A stretch of DNA of 64,000 nt from Pseudevernia furfuracea (Eukaryota; Ascomycota; Lecanoromycetes; Lecanorales; Parmeliaceae), in the NCBI GenBank assembly GCA_022315425.1, contig JAIUPT010000035.1, forward strand, positions 186,001-250,000, written 5' to 3'. The notes beneath the pieces are model-generated. The model was not told the DNA's origin. It was given only the letters and a program-made list of their open reading frames with translations, and made no database searches. The position numbers and the translations under genes are program-made. Shown in pieces: positions 34,039 to 45,298 of this stretch (positions are counted from its first letter, which is position 1; every line of letters starts with the position of its first letter).

Positions 34039-36411
34039 CTCGGTTTCACCAGGAAGTGCACCATTCCGGGAAGTGCACCACTTTAAAATCCGATAAATCC
34101 GAGGAACATCAAAATACCAACATTCTATCAAAATTGTATGGCAACTCAGCACAGTCATGTTGAAAGAGACTAGATTTTACGAATAGATTAAATAAATATC
34201 TCCAACAGCTACTTCATCGTTTTTTGGCTATTATGAGTCTTCCACGAGTTGATACCCGAGTCTCTTCTTCTACTTCTTCTACCACTGTAACAACTCTACC
34301 ACCCCTTCTACCACCCCTCCCAGCCCTTCCAGCCCTTCCACCCCTCCCCCCTCGCTGTGATTGTTGCTGTCTTGAGGGCGTCGAGGGTCCCGGGGGATCA
34401 AGCACCAGAGATGTTAATGGGCCCGAGACAGAGCGTGGTGCAGTGGCCTTCTTTTTGACTGAACTTCTGACTCTTCTTTCCTCAAAAATCTCAGGCCCTA
34501 GACGACACATAATTCTGAATTGCTGCTCGAATTGCTTATCTTCTTTCACCTGTTGCTTTGCAGCCAGATTATCCTTCCGTTGCTGTACAACGTCGAGATT
34601 CATGATCATTGCTTCCCCATAATGTTGCTGTCCACGCTTGGCCTTGTCTTCTTTTCTTTGCTCCGCCTTAAGAAGCTGATCATTCGTTTTCTGAAGTAAG
34701 ATGCTGGAGGCCAGAGCAGAGCTGCATGCCTTACCAAGTTTTTCTGGGAGTTCGAGATCCTGGTCTCCAGCCTTGATTCGTTGAACTAGCTGATCCACTT
34801 GCTTCACATTTCTTGGTGTAAAGGTCACAGAAATCGAATCGCCATTGGAAGCTGTGACTGTCATATCTGGGGGTGACGATTTCGGAGGTTCTGGTATCTT
34901 CAGTCCCACTCTGTCAAGCACAATTTGTGGCTTAATTGGGAATAAGCCACTCTTTTCCCAAGAATGCTTGATGTTCTTTTCCGTTGCAGCATTCTTTCTC
35001 GCCATTTGAATCAAGACAATAAAGTCTGATTTGTTCATTGAGTAACCCTTTTCGCTGACAAGATTGATATGCTCCTCTAAATGCTTGCGGTACGCTGTTG
35101 CTAAGGGCTGAAAAAAGCCAACATCTAATGGCTGAAGAATATGAGTGGAATGGGAAGGGAGACACAGAAGAATGATGTCATTGTCGATACAGAAGGTGAT
35201 GACTTTGTTACTGATATGGGATGCATGCCCATCAAATATAAGAAGTCGATATTTGCCCTTGAGAGTCCTTCGAGTTTGTGACTCAAAGCACCTGGAGAAA
35301 TCAGTCAAAATCAGTCAAAATCATATACAAAAGGACAGTACCTGGGCATACTTCTCGAACCACTCCAAGCCTAAAACATTGTTTGTCCAGCCATTCTCGC
35401 TCAAAGCAATATAAGAATCCTCGTCCTTCAAGACATCATATCACGCCTTCATTTGACGCTTTCCTTTGAAGATAATGAACAGTCTCAAAAGTCTTTCATC
35501 CGCTGAGATACACTCAATCAAGAACACCCACTCTCGATTTCCATTCTGGGTTTTGTATATCTGCAAGTTAGATTTGTGACAAACAACCCTGGACCTTTCA
35601 GCAGCCCCAATTGCGAATCCTTTCTCGTCCATATTGTACACATCTTTCTGCTGAATACTGTACTTCTGAATAGTCGATTTCACAAGCTGAAATCACCGCA
35701 TCAGCTTTTTTGGATCATGAGTCTCAGCACGATCTCTATCTAATGGCTGAGAAAAGCGACTTCGCAGCTCCGAATGACGACTCAAAAAGCGTGAAACCCA
35801 GTTAGGACCTAGCTCACGATAGTCCCCCTTGTCCATAAGAAGCTCAGAAGTCATAAACTTGACCTGAGAGATTCTTGATGATCAGTCCCACTCCGCTATC
35901 TGTAAGATTCATGCTTTTAGAGTATTCTTCTTCAAGTCACTCAGTCGTTGCTCGCTTTCATGGGCCTCTTGACGAGACTGAGTCTTATCAATGATACGTC
36001 GTTTGAGGGTAGTATGAATGAGATCATACTGTTTTGTAATTGATCTAACAGAAGGCTTGCGCTTTTTCTCCATGGACTCGAAGCTCATATAATAGACTAA
36101 GAAGGCTTGTTTATACTCGTCAATTGCGAGATCTAGGCGCACCTCTTTAGGTAGTTCTTCTGGATTCTTTGGTTTTGCTGGAGGCATGCTTGGAGAAGGA
36201 TTCTGACTACATGGAATCCCCGTTTTTAATTCCATTCTCTTCGGGCCCTCGGTCACCAAATAGTGACCGAATAGCCCCATCAAGTAGTCACCGAATAGCC
36301 GCAAAAGAGTGACCGAATGGTATATATGAAGTTGTGGGGTGGTTTGTGGGGTAGAGCCCTAACCCTAAGTGGTGCACTTCCCGGAATGGTGCACTTCCTG
36401 GTGGAACCGAG
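34039..36411 (-). mobile_element. pogo-type DNA transposon with ~46-bp TIRs and TA target duplication
   Basis: 2373 bp. Left end CTCGGTTTCACCAGGAAGTG, right end (reversed) CTCGGTTCCACCAGGAAGTG; identity continues through ACCATTCCGGGAAGTGCACC with one mismatch in ~46 bp. TA flanks both ends (34037-34038 and 36412-36413). Just inside the right end four direct or inverted copies of a gt(c/g)accgaata word (36245-36320) may be transposase-binding subterminal repeats. It encodes a damaged transposase on the minus strand. Confidence 0.9.
34214..36304 (-). pseudogene. pogo transposase (HTH + DDE_1), interrupted
   Basis: The first part (36304-35909) is an N-terminal psq/CENP-B-like DNA-binding region (KPSVRSITKQYDLIHTTLKR). 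The next parts contain VYNMDEKGFAIG with the first catalytic Asp, then LLIFDGHASHI with the second Asp and HSTHILQPLDVGFFQPL, typical of DDE_1. The C-terminus (34214-35308) is long, with a charged coiled coil (EQRKEDKAKRGQQHYGEA) and a Gly/Arg-rich tail. Stops fall at expected Trp codons (after KKLMR near 35700 and after RQMKA near 35440), so RIP-type decay is likely. An intron or deletion may lie near 35310-35410. Not expected to be active. Confidence 0.85.
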
Positions 36412-36464
36412 TATGTAAAGTCCTGGACGTCAAGATTCCTACGCTAAGTCCTTGGAATGCGTCC

Positions 36465-36598
36465 TGTTGAAAACCATGGCAGTCAGCCCTACCCGGACTA
36501 GTGGCTTGGCACTAGTGTGACACCTACTCTCCTGTAGATACTACCTATAGGTCTTCAGTCTAGCCAATACAGTCAATAGTACCCATATTATTCAACAG
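36465..36598 (+). repeat. 5' LTR of Copia element A
   Basis: 134 bp, TG...CA ends, matches 47355-47489. The target duplication CGTCC precedes it. Confidence 0.92.
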
Positions 36599-36610
36599 GT
36601 TATGAGCCCG
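36599..36610 (+). promoter_or_regulatory. Primer-binding site complementary to initiator tRNA-Met anticodon arm
   Basis: GGTTATGAGCCC directly follows the 5' LTR. It is the exact complement of GGGCUCAUAACC, the anticodon stem-loop of initiator tRNA-Met in yeast. Priming by a tRNA-iMet half cut in the anticodon loop is known for Drosophila copia; its use here is inference. Confidence 0.7.
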
Positions 36611-39190
36611 ATAGTGTCTACCGTTGTTGTGTCACTGTCTACACTCCTGCACGTCGCTATTGACACCTGCAGTCCACCGGGGGTGGAGAGAAGCCTACCT
36701 GGGGTAGCATCGAAAGCCTACCAAGGTGATAGAATCGTGTTATAAGCCTATCGGGGGTAGCATACGACTCATATCAAACAATTATACGCATACAATCGTC
36801 ATAAAGGATTTCTACAAACTCAATAAGATTCTAATTCTCTTCTTTATCAACTACGAAAAATGATTCGCTCTTATTAAGATCAAATTGTAAGCAAAAGGCG
36901 GAACCTATATTATTGAGCAAATCAGATATTAGTATTTACAATTGCATTCGGAAGACAGAGCTGAATTTGACAAGCTTGACGAACTGGTCAAGGAAATTAT
37001 TCTTCTTGAGACGGATCAAGTCGACTTGACACTTATTATCGACAAGGTCACTACAAAAGATCAATGAAATGTATTACTTGTCAAATACAAGAACAGTCGA
37101 AAGCAGATAGTGACTATCAAGCAGAAGAAGTTTGTCAACTACGAAAAGAAGAAAGATTAGTCTATATAAGATGCATAAATCGCACTACATAAAATTCGCA
37201 ACGATATTATTGCAATTAAGTCATCGTTGATCGAAGTCTATGACATCGAAGAACTACTGTACAGACTCTACGATTGCCTTTCAACTAAGTATAGTATTAT
37301 CGTTATAGTTCTGAAGTCGAATAAGAAAAAGAACGAGAACAAGACACTTCGAATTCTATAAGAGATGAAAGATACGTTGAGAGATTATCACGAAACAGAT
37401 ATATATGCTCGTCGCTTATCAAACAGTCGTCAGCGATTAACTTCGCAGTTAATCACGTCTAAGATCAATCGTTCTCCTTTATCACGTTCGACAAATCGAT
37501 TCTCGAAGTCTTAATATGATCGAACGTCTCTTCGCAAGCTACGTCGATGCTTTATATGTGATAACGAGAATCACTTGTTTTAAGAATATAAGATCTTTAA
37601 GAAGATAAAGAAGATTATTCGAGTTTTAAAGAATAAGAAGACTGCAAAGAAGAAAGTCTCTTTCGTTAGAGACTTGAATTTTAAGAGAAAGAGATCTCAA
37701 AAGATCTACGAAGCGAAGTCGAATATCTCTAATACTTCGACTAATGAGAACGAGAAAATTGCTCACATTATTCAGAAAGTAACAAGTAAGCTTGAACCCT
37801 TTACGTGAATAGCTGATACAGACGCGTCATTTCATATGACTAACAAATTCAATCTCTTTAGTGACTCTCTCACTCGAATAAGAAGACGCACAATCAAGGT
37901 TAAAGAGAGAGAATTATATACAGATTAGATAAAAACGATAGTCTTACGAAGTCGAAAAGAAAGACTTATAGATATCAAGCGTGTCTATTATGTTTCTGAT
38001 TTAGAAGCGAATTTACTATCATATAAAAGACTTTATATGCTAGAACTTAAAGATCGATTTAATATTAACTTTATTTATCTTCATGTTAATAAAAAGAATA
38101 TGCTTAAAGCAAATCACAAAGAGAGAGTATATATGCTCACGTGAATATCAAGCAAGTTTTCCATTGAATCTTCTTTAAGTTCACTGAGACATTAAGTCTT
38201 TTCAACGATAGAATAGTCTGTTATAAGTATATCGAAGATAATAGAACAGTCTGTTGTTACTGTATCGGAGGTGAAAGATGTTAATAAGAATATGATCGAT
38301 ATTGAGAAGGGATCTTATCAAGCACAGATCGCGAAAGACTACTTTCTTATGCATCGAAGATTTGCTCACCTGAACTCGAATATCATTGTTAAACTTCACG
38401 AAGTCATCACTTATTCTTCTGTACGGCGATCTAAGCATAGAATTTCTTGTTCGACGTGTGCTGTTGAAAAGATGAAGAAGAAGATCAATCGAATAGTGAC
38501 GTCACGAAAGAAGAATATATTGAACCTGGTCTCAATCGATACATGTGGACCACTCTCGAAAAGTCTTGTTGGGAACACTACATTTCTCGAAATAGTCGAC
38601 AATTATTCTCGAAAGATATGAACAATATGCACGAAGAATAGAAAGTCTATTTTAGCAGAACTCGATATATGAAAGACTACTGTGAAGCTTCAAACAGGAC
38701 GAAAATTGAAAGTCATCAGACTTGACAATGCATTAGAGTTACTGTCTATCGTAAGGGACTGAGTAAAGAAGTACGATCTTATACTTCAAGACATCGAGTC
38801 ATATACGTCACATCAAAATGATGTCGTCGAGAGGTCGATTCAAATCACAGAAAACTCGATTCGTGTAATGATGAAGGACTCAGACTTATTTCTAGAGTTT
38901 TAAGACGAATCAGCTATGATTAATGCATATCTAAGAAATCGAATAGTCATAGAATCGCTGATTGATGAAAAACCTACAAGCTTAGAATAGGTCTATATCG
39001 GGATACTATCTTCAATTGATTATATTAAAGTATAAGGCTACAAATGCGTTTCCTACGTTAGTTCAGACTCATATTCACTAGATACACGAAGAGACAAACT
39101 CATGTCAAGAGGAAGAGAAACGATGTTGATAGGTTTCGACACTAAAACAATAAAACAGTATCGTATCTATGCTCCTGATTTGAAAAGATG

Positions 39191-39374
39191 TGTAAGGACC
39201 GTACTGTGGTGATAACCGTAGTGTAGTATGTAACGAAGATAACAAGCTGAGGAGCAACTATGGACTGGGAGGGACGCCATATATGTATGGCGGAGTGAAC
39301 CTGCCAAGACACGCTAAGCCTAAAGGGGAAGTGTCAAGGCAGGTGTGTCAAGGATGCGAGGTACGCTCGTAACA
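39191..39374 (-). repeat. 3' LTR of element C1
   Basis: 184 bp, identical to the other three LTRs of this family in the window. Confidence 0.95.
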
Positions 39375-40864
39375 CTACCCCCCCCTCGGAGAAGCGCTGG
39401 TCCCCAGTGCTGTAGAAAAGAAGAAAAGAAGAAGAGAAAAAAACAAACGCCATGCATGCTTGGTCGCTGAAAAATCATAAAAAACAAAGAACTTTTGGCC
39501 CTAGCGCTCGGAGTCTTGGCGCTTTTCTGGAATGACCTGAATCGCTCAAAGACACCATGTCCGAGGTTCGGCCGGATCGCATGTCGATTTGGGCGCGCTA
39601 GGCCAAATCCGGCTTGAACGGGATTTTCTTTCCTCTCCTTCCCATGAAACTTCTCATATAAATCTTTGACTGTGAGTATGGGAAGAACGGTCCTGGAACG
39701 AGTAACTGGGCGAATCCATGAGGATTTGACTGATTTGCAAGTAATCGGAGGATGGTGAATCCTTGAGGATACGGCTGACTTGAGAGGTGCATAGCGCATG
39801 TAGAGGTCAGCCACTGTAAGGTAGTTTCTTGGTGCAGTCTCGTATGTGGGCGGTGGAGGTGAGACTGCCCGGTACTCAGGTAAGGCTGAGGGGGGGTGAA
39901 ATGGTGAAGAAGTAGCGCTCTCAGCAGGGGCGAGTGCTGACAGGCTGGATTTGGGAGGCGCTATGCTCTTGGTGGGAGATGATTGTTGACATTCTCGACT
40001 GCGGAGGTGTTCATGCAGCTGATTCTTTGACTCGAAGGTTGTCTCGCAGTGCTTGCAAGAGTCCTTGTTGCAGATGGCCATTTGGCTATGACTTAGAAGT
40101 CGGCTAATTGACGAGAATGATGCTGAGCAGAGAGTGCATTTGTGATACTCCAGCGGAGTTGTTTGGGAAGCTGGCTTTGGAGTCTCTTGTGCAGCCGTCG
40201 GAGGTTTTCTGAATTTGGCTGTCAAGACCTCCATGTACTTGGCGAGAGTCACGTCTTTCAGAGCTTCTTGAATGCTTTGACTCCACTGAAATGCTGGTCC
40301 ACGAAGGCATTTGGGAAGCAATTCTATGACATCAACCTCTCGATATTGATCAGCACACTGTAGAATATGCTCGACGAACTTGTCAATTTCATGATATAGA
40401 CGAAGTTCCGGAAAGTCGAATTGCAGGGAGGGATCAAAGAAACCAATATCCCGAGGCGTTGGGGTGGGTCTTTGAGCTTCTTTCTGAGCAGCTTTTTGAG
40501 CAGCTTCTTGAGCTTCTTGAGCTTCTTTATCAGTAGCTTTGCGAGCTTCTTTCTCAGCAGCTTCTTGAGCTTCCTCGGCTTGAATACTTAATTTGGGAGC
40601 GTCGAGAATCGTTTTCACCCAGTCTCGCCTCATTTTTATGGCAGAGGCACATTTGGGCGATCGACGTAGATGCTGTATGAGTGCGTTATCGTCTTCTTTC
40701 CAGCTGTCAAGATTGATTGCACAATCATTGCATTGTACATTATCATGACATTCTTTTGTAGGGGCATAGACGAATGCAGCCGCGGCAAATTCTTTTGGTT
40801 GCGGAAATGAAAAGGTATGTGGCCAAGAAGAGAATGTAGCGAGTCGTTCTTCGTAGGACTTCAT
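39320..40864 (-). CDS. BIR-domain Gag-like protein of LTR element C1, intact
   Basis: 514 aa, uninterrupted, start ATG at 40864; the stop lies 55 bp inside the 3' LTR. Domains in order: a BIR zinc domain (about residues 4-80) with RLATFSSWPH, FAAAAFVYAP and ligands C-x2-C-x16-H-x6-C (VQCNDC; LIQHLRRSPKC), the exact inhibitor-of-apoptosis spacing; an Ala/Glu/Lys coiled coil of near-repeats (EEAQEAAEKEARKA); a capsid-like helical region (LRLYHEIDKFVEHILQCADQ; LLPKCLRGPAFQW); two C2HC fingers (C-x2-C-x12-H-x5-C: CTLC and CKHC); and a Pro-rich tail with two LTVxDLY motifs. The capsid-plus-zinc layout fits retroelement Gag, with the BIR as an addition. In fungi BIRs are otherwise known from Bir1/survivin. 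Proposed role: particle assembly with host-factor binding, an inference. Copy C2 is the damaged partner. Confidence 0.85.
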   Translation of the reverse strand: MKSYEERLATFSSWPHTFSFPQPKEFAAAAFVYAPTKECHDNVQCNDCAINLDSWKEDDNALIQHLRRSPKCASAIKMRRDWVKTILDAPKLSIQAEEAQEAAEKEARKATDKEAQEAQEAAQKAAQKEAQRPTPTPRDIGFFDPSLQFDFPELRLYHEIDKFVEHILQCADQYREVDVIELLPKCLRGPAFQWSQSIQEALKDVTLAKYMEVLTAKFRKPPTAAQETPKPASQTTPLEYHKCTLCSASFSSISRLLSHSQMAICNKDSCKHCETTFESKNQLHEHLRSRECQQSSPTKSIAPPKSSLSALAPAESATSSPFHPPSALPEYRAVSPPPPTYETAPRNYLTVADLYMRYAPLKSAVSSRIHHPPITCKSVKSSWIRPVTRSRTVLPILTVKDLYEKFHGKERKENPVQAGFGLARPNRHAIRPNLGHGVFERFRSFQKSAKTPSARAKSSLFFMIFQRPSMHGVCFFLFFFSSFLQHWGPALLRGGGSVTSVPRILDTPALTLPL

Positions 40865-41480
40865 GATTGATGAATCGATTACTCAGTTAAGAGGTCGACA
40901 CTTGGGAGGGTGAGCGGGAGTGATGAGTTTCGTGAAGTAGGGTAGAAATCGAAACGGAGCGGAGCACTTTCTTTCTCCTGGCGTGCTTGACCAAGGCAAG
41001 AGTAAGGATCTGATGTACGGAGGCGACAGGCGAGTTTGGTATGTGGTTTTCTGCCGCTGAGATTGAGTTCTTTGATGTTGAAGATGGTGGTGTTGAGAAT
41101 ATTCTAGATTTCGGTGTTAAGAATCGCGTAGCACTTTCTTTCTCCTGGCGTGCTTAACCAAGGCAAGGGTAAGGATTTAATGTATGGTGACAGAGTGGTT
41201 TCTTGAGTGGTTGTGGTGTGAAACCCGAAGGCGGTGAAATTGCTGAAGTTGCGGGCGGAGAAGAATTCTTGAAAAGGATGTAGCAAGCTGAGTTCTTGTC
41301 CGCTTGAGTTGCCACGAAGAATGTAGGTGTTCTGAGGTGGGTATTCTTTGGTTGAAGAAGGTTTCTTCGCGGCTGAAGGCCTGGTTGACTGTTGATTTCA
41401 GTCCATGTGCCTTCCTGGCTACTGGTTGGAACACATATGAAGATGCGTCCCGGTAAGGGTTTGGAATGAGCTTGTTATAG

Positions 41481-41664
41481 TGTAAGGACCGTACTGTGGT
41501 GATAACCGTAGTGTAGTATGTAACGAAGATAACAAGCTGAGGAGCAACTATGGACTGGGAGGGACGCCATATATGTATGGCGGAGTGAACCTGCCAAGAC
41601 ACGCTAAGCCTAAAGGGGAAGTGTCAAGGCAGGTGTGTCAAGGATGCGAGGTACGCTCGTAACA
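41481..41664 (-). repeat. 5' LTR of element C1
   Basis: 184 bp, identical to 39191-39374. Confidence 0.95.
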
Positions 41665-41833
41665 ATAATAGATCTATCAAGACCTTCACAGTCACGTTCT
41701 TTGAAGACGTTAAGAGCAGCGAGATCGACTTGAAACTCAGAGTCGCTACATCGAACGAGTTAAAAACTCGTAGTTCTATAAGACGATTAAAGAAGATAGC
41801 CTCATCGGAATTAGTGATCAATTCAGTATTAGC

Positions 41834-41905
41834 TATATCGACATCAGCTGTATCGACATCAGCTGCATCGACATCAGCTACATCAACATCAGCTGCATCG
41901 ACATT
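41834..41905 (+). repeat. 15-bp tandem repeats in Copia spacer
   Basis: About five copies of a(t/c)atcgacatcagct encoding repeated STSA(A/V). Lies between Copia integrase and reverse transcriptase. Confidence 0.8.
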
Positions 41906-42771
41906 ATTGACCAATTCGATATTAGTTCTGTCAGCATCAGTCGTCGACTCAATATTAGTCATTGACTCTCATATCGCTGTATTAGAAGTTCTTATAGAAC
42001 TTCCTATTCAAGCTTCGAAACCTCCACCAAAGCCTCCGTTAGAACCTCCCGTTCAAACTTCAAAGTCTCCGCCTTATCTATCGAATCCTTCAATATCGAC
42101 ATTAGTCTCTACTTTATCGCGTTTGAATATTAGTGTTACGTTCATATCGTGATTATTAGTCTTAAAGAGAAAAAGAGACAATAAGATGAACGAAGACGAG
42201 CGGATTTTAAAGCACATTAAGATCTTATTAGCCATGAAGGCTGTCGAAGTTTAGAACGATATAATGAATTTTATACTCATTCCGAAATCGTATAAAGAGA
42301 CTATCAATGATTTCGTGTATGATCGATATTAACTTCATGCTGTAAAGGACGAGATTTCTTAATTGAAAGATAATAATATCTATATTGTCGAGATCTCATT
42401 AGAAGAGGTCAACATCGTCATATGTAAGTGAGTATTTTCTGTTAAATACAATGAGAATAATATAATGCAGAGGTTCAAGGCGAGACTAATAGCGAGAGAA
42501 TTCTTATAAATATATGATATCGATTACGACGAGACATTTGCTCTCACTATACGAATAAACACTTTACGTGCTGTGCTTGCATTGATAGCTATCAAGGATT
42601 TAAAGACTAAACAAGTTGATGTTAATAATATCTTCATCGAGTCAACACTGAAGCATCTCATATACATGAATACATCTTTCGAGGTGATTGTTAATTAGAG
42701 AGAGTATCTGAAGTTGCTTTAGAGTCTATACGATCTCAAACAAGCAGTTCAAGACAGAACTTCACATATAT

Positions 42772-42955
42772 TGTTACGAGCGTACCTCGCATCCTTGACA
42801 CACCTGCCTTGACACTTCCCCTTTAGGCTTAGCGTGTCTTGGCAGGTTCACTCCGCCATACATATATGGCGTCCCTCCCAGTCCATAGTTGCTCCTCAGC
42901 TTGTTATCTTCGTTACATACTACACTACGGTTATCACCACAGTACGGTCCTTACA
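42772..42955 (+). repeat. 5' LTR of element C2
   Basis: 184 bp, identical (reverse complement) to the C1 LTRs. Confidence 0.95.
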
Positions 42956-43403
42956 CTATAACAAGCTCATTCCAAACCCTTACCGGGACGCATCTTCATA
43001 TGTGTTCCAACCAGTAGCCAGGAAGGCACATGGACTGAAATCAACAGTCAACCAGGCCTTCAGCCGCGAAGAAACCTTCTTCAACCAAAGAATACCCCTC
43101 AGAATACCTACATTCTTCGTGGCAACTCAAGCGGACAAGAACTCAGCTTGCTACATTCTTTTCAAAAAAACAAGTCTTCTCCGCCCGCAACTTCAAACAT
43201 CAGAAGAACTCAATCCCAGCGACAGAGACCCACATACCAAACTCGCCTGTCGCCTCCATACATCAGATCCTTACTCTTGCCTTGGTCAAGCACGCCAGGA
43301 GAAAGAAAGTGCTCCGCTCCGTTTCGATTTCTACCCCAATTTCTACGAAAACTCCCTCCCTCCCACAAGTCGACCTCTTAACTGAGTAATCGATTCATCA
43401 ATC

Positions 43404-44834
43404 ATGAAATCCTACCAAGAACGCCTCGACACGTTTACCTCTACGCCTTATCCCACTTCAACTTCATGGCCTCATAAATCACCACGACTCGAACAGGTCG
43501 CTATGGCTGGATTCGAGTATATTGGAGATACATATTGACCGGATCATGTCAAATGTACCGCGTGTGATGCACAGCTTATGGATTGGGAACCAAACGATAA
43601 ACCCCTCGCCGAGCATATACGTGTCTCACCATCGTGTTCATTCATTAAAGGTATCCAAGCCGAGGAAGCTCAAGAAGCTGCTGAGAAAGAAGCTCGCAAA
43701 GCTGCTAATAAAGAAGCTCAAGAAGCTCAACAAGCTGCTCAGAAAGAAGCTCAAAAACCTACTCCCACACCTCGAGACCTAGCCTTCTTTGATCCTTCGC
43801 TGCAGTATGACTTTCCGAAACTCCGCCTATACCATGACATTGACGAGTTCGCCAAGCATATTTTACAATGTGCGGACCAGTACCGTGAGATCGATATCAT
43901 AGAGTTGCTTCCCAAATGCCTTCGTGGACCAGCATTCCAGTGGACTCAAAGCATTCAAGAAACTCTGAAAGATGTGACCCTCACCAAGTACATGAAGGTT
44001 TTGACAGCCAAATTCAGAAAACCTCCGACGGCGGCTGCACAAGAGACTCCAAAATCAGCTTCCCAAGCGACTCCGCTGGAATATCACAAATGCACTGTCT
44101 GCTCAGCCTCATTCTCCTCCATCAGCCGGCTGTTAAGCCATAGCCAAATGGCCTGCAACAAGGCCTCTTGCAAGCACTGCGAGAGAACCTTCGAGTCAAA
44201 GAATCAGCTACATGAACACCTCCGCAGTCGAGAATGTCAACAATCATCTCCCATCAAGAGCATAGCGCCTTCTAAATCTAGCCTGTCAACACTCACCCCT
44301 GCTGAGATCACTACTTCGCCTGAAATCTCTACACCTTGCCCGACAACACCTCCGCCGAAATACCGTTCTACAACCCCGCCTCCAGTGTATCAGTCATCAA
44401 CACCAAGAAACTATCTTACAGTGGCTGACCTCTACATGCGCTACGCACCGCTCAAATCAGCCAAATCCATGGAAAGTCATCCTCCGGCTAATCTTTTCAG
44501 GACCGTTCTTCTCACACTTACAGTCAAGGATTTGTATGAGAAGTTCCATGGGAAAGAAAATCCAGTCATTTCTGCAGACAAATCTGCCCATGGGCGCCAA
44601 ATCGGGTTTAGCGCTGCCAAATCAGCATGCGATGCAAAGACCCCGGCAATCGACTCAAATTTGGTTCCTCAGAAGGGCGCCAAGACTCATTTTTTCACCA
44701 TGCCAAATTCGAATGCTCAGCGACTTCTCATTCAACAACAACGCCATATGGCAGCCACCTTCTTCGTCTCCCCCCGAGATATGACCTATGGCTGCCGACG
44801 ACGCCATAGCCTGAGGCCCGAAGCATATTGTTGA
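43404..44834 (+). pseudogene. BIR-domain Gag-like protein of element C2, one in-frame TGA
   Basis: 477 codons in one frame from ATG at 43404 with a single TGA at 43536, where a Trp is likely (TY?PDHVKC). The BIR (to about residue 75) keeps C-x2-C-x16-H-x6-C (VKCTAC; HIRVSPSC) and AGFEY, but differs strongly from the C1 BIR and has a longer Ser/Thr-rich N-terminal loop. From the coiled coil onward the protein is nearly the same as C1 (capsid region, fingers CTVC and CKHC, and an LTVxDLY pair). A start downstream of the TGA would give a Gag without the full BIR. The C-terminus differs from that of C1. Readthrough or loss of function cannot be decided from sequence. Confidence 0.8.
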
Positions 44835-45298
44835 TAGCGTCGTCACCCTCGGTGGATTTGGTCCCAAAGAGAAGACTGCGCCAGCGCCAAAACCATTTGA
44901 TATTGGTTTAAGGTTTAAGGTTCGGGCGGCTCGGAAGGCCTCAGCCAATCACATGCCTTTATTTCTGGATTTCTTCTTCGGCCGCAAATTCGATATCAGC
45001 TGCCCAGCTTACATCAAAAAACGTCCTTGGCCACAATTTCTTCAATTCTTCACCAATGGAGGCCATTGCAGGACCCCTGTGACCGCGTGACGTCATGCTA
45101 GCGACATGGCATCGCCAAGACGTCACCGAATTGGGATCAACATCATCGCCGCAAGGAGAAAGCGAGCGCTAGGGCCAAAAGTTCTTTGTTTTTTATGATT
45201 TTTCAGCGACCAAGCATGCATGGCGTTTGTTTTTTTTTCTTCTTCTTTTCTTCTTTTCTACAGCACTGGGGACCAGCGCTTCTCCGGGGGGGGGGTAG

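Larger units (their letters stand above)
39191..41664 (-). mobile_element. Non-autonomous BIR-Gag LTR element, copy C1
   Basis: 2474 bp on the minus strand. 5' LTR 41481-41664 and 3' LTR 39191-39374 are identical 184-mers (TGTTACGAGC...GTCCTTACA). A purine/G tract precedes the 3' LTR. The internal part has one long open frame (39320-40864) and no protease, RT or integrase. No clear 5-bp target duplication: flanks are agatg and ataat. No tRNA-type primer site was recognised after the 5' LTR (starts CTATAACAAGC). Confidence 0.9.

Noticed and set aside
34214..34622. Plus-strand Pro/Ser-rich frame opposite the pogo tail
   Set aside because: Shadow of the Gly/Arg-rich transposase C-terminus.
36351..36372. 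ccctaaccctaa, telomere-like
   Set aside because: Only two units, inside a pogo element end; not a telomere.
41177..41602. 141-codon frame in the C1 leader (and 183-codon counterpart in C2)
   Set aside because: Starts inside the 5' LTR and runs through the leader; the two copies diverge by frameshift, so conservation as protein is not supported.
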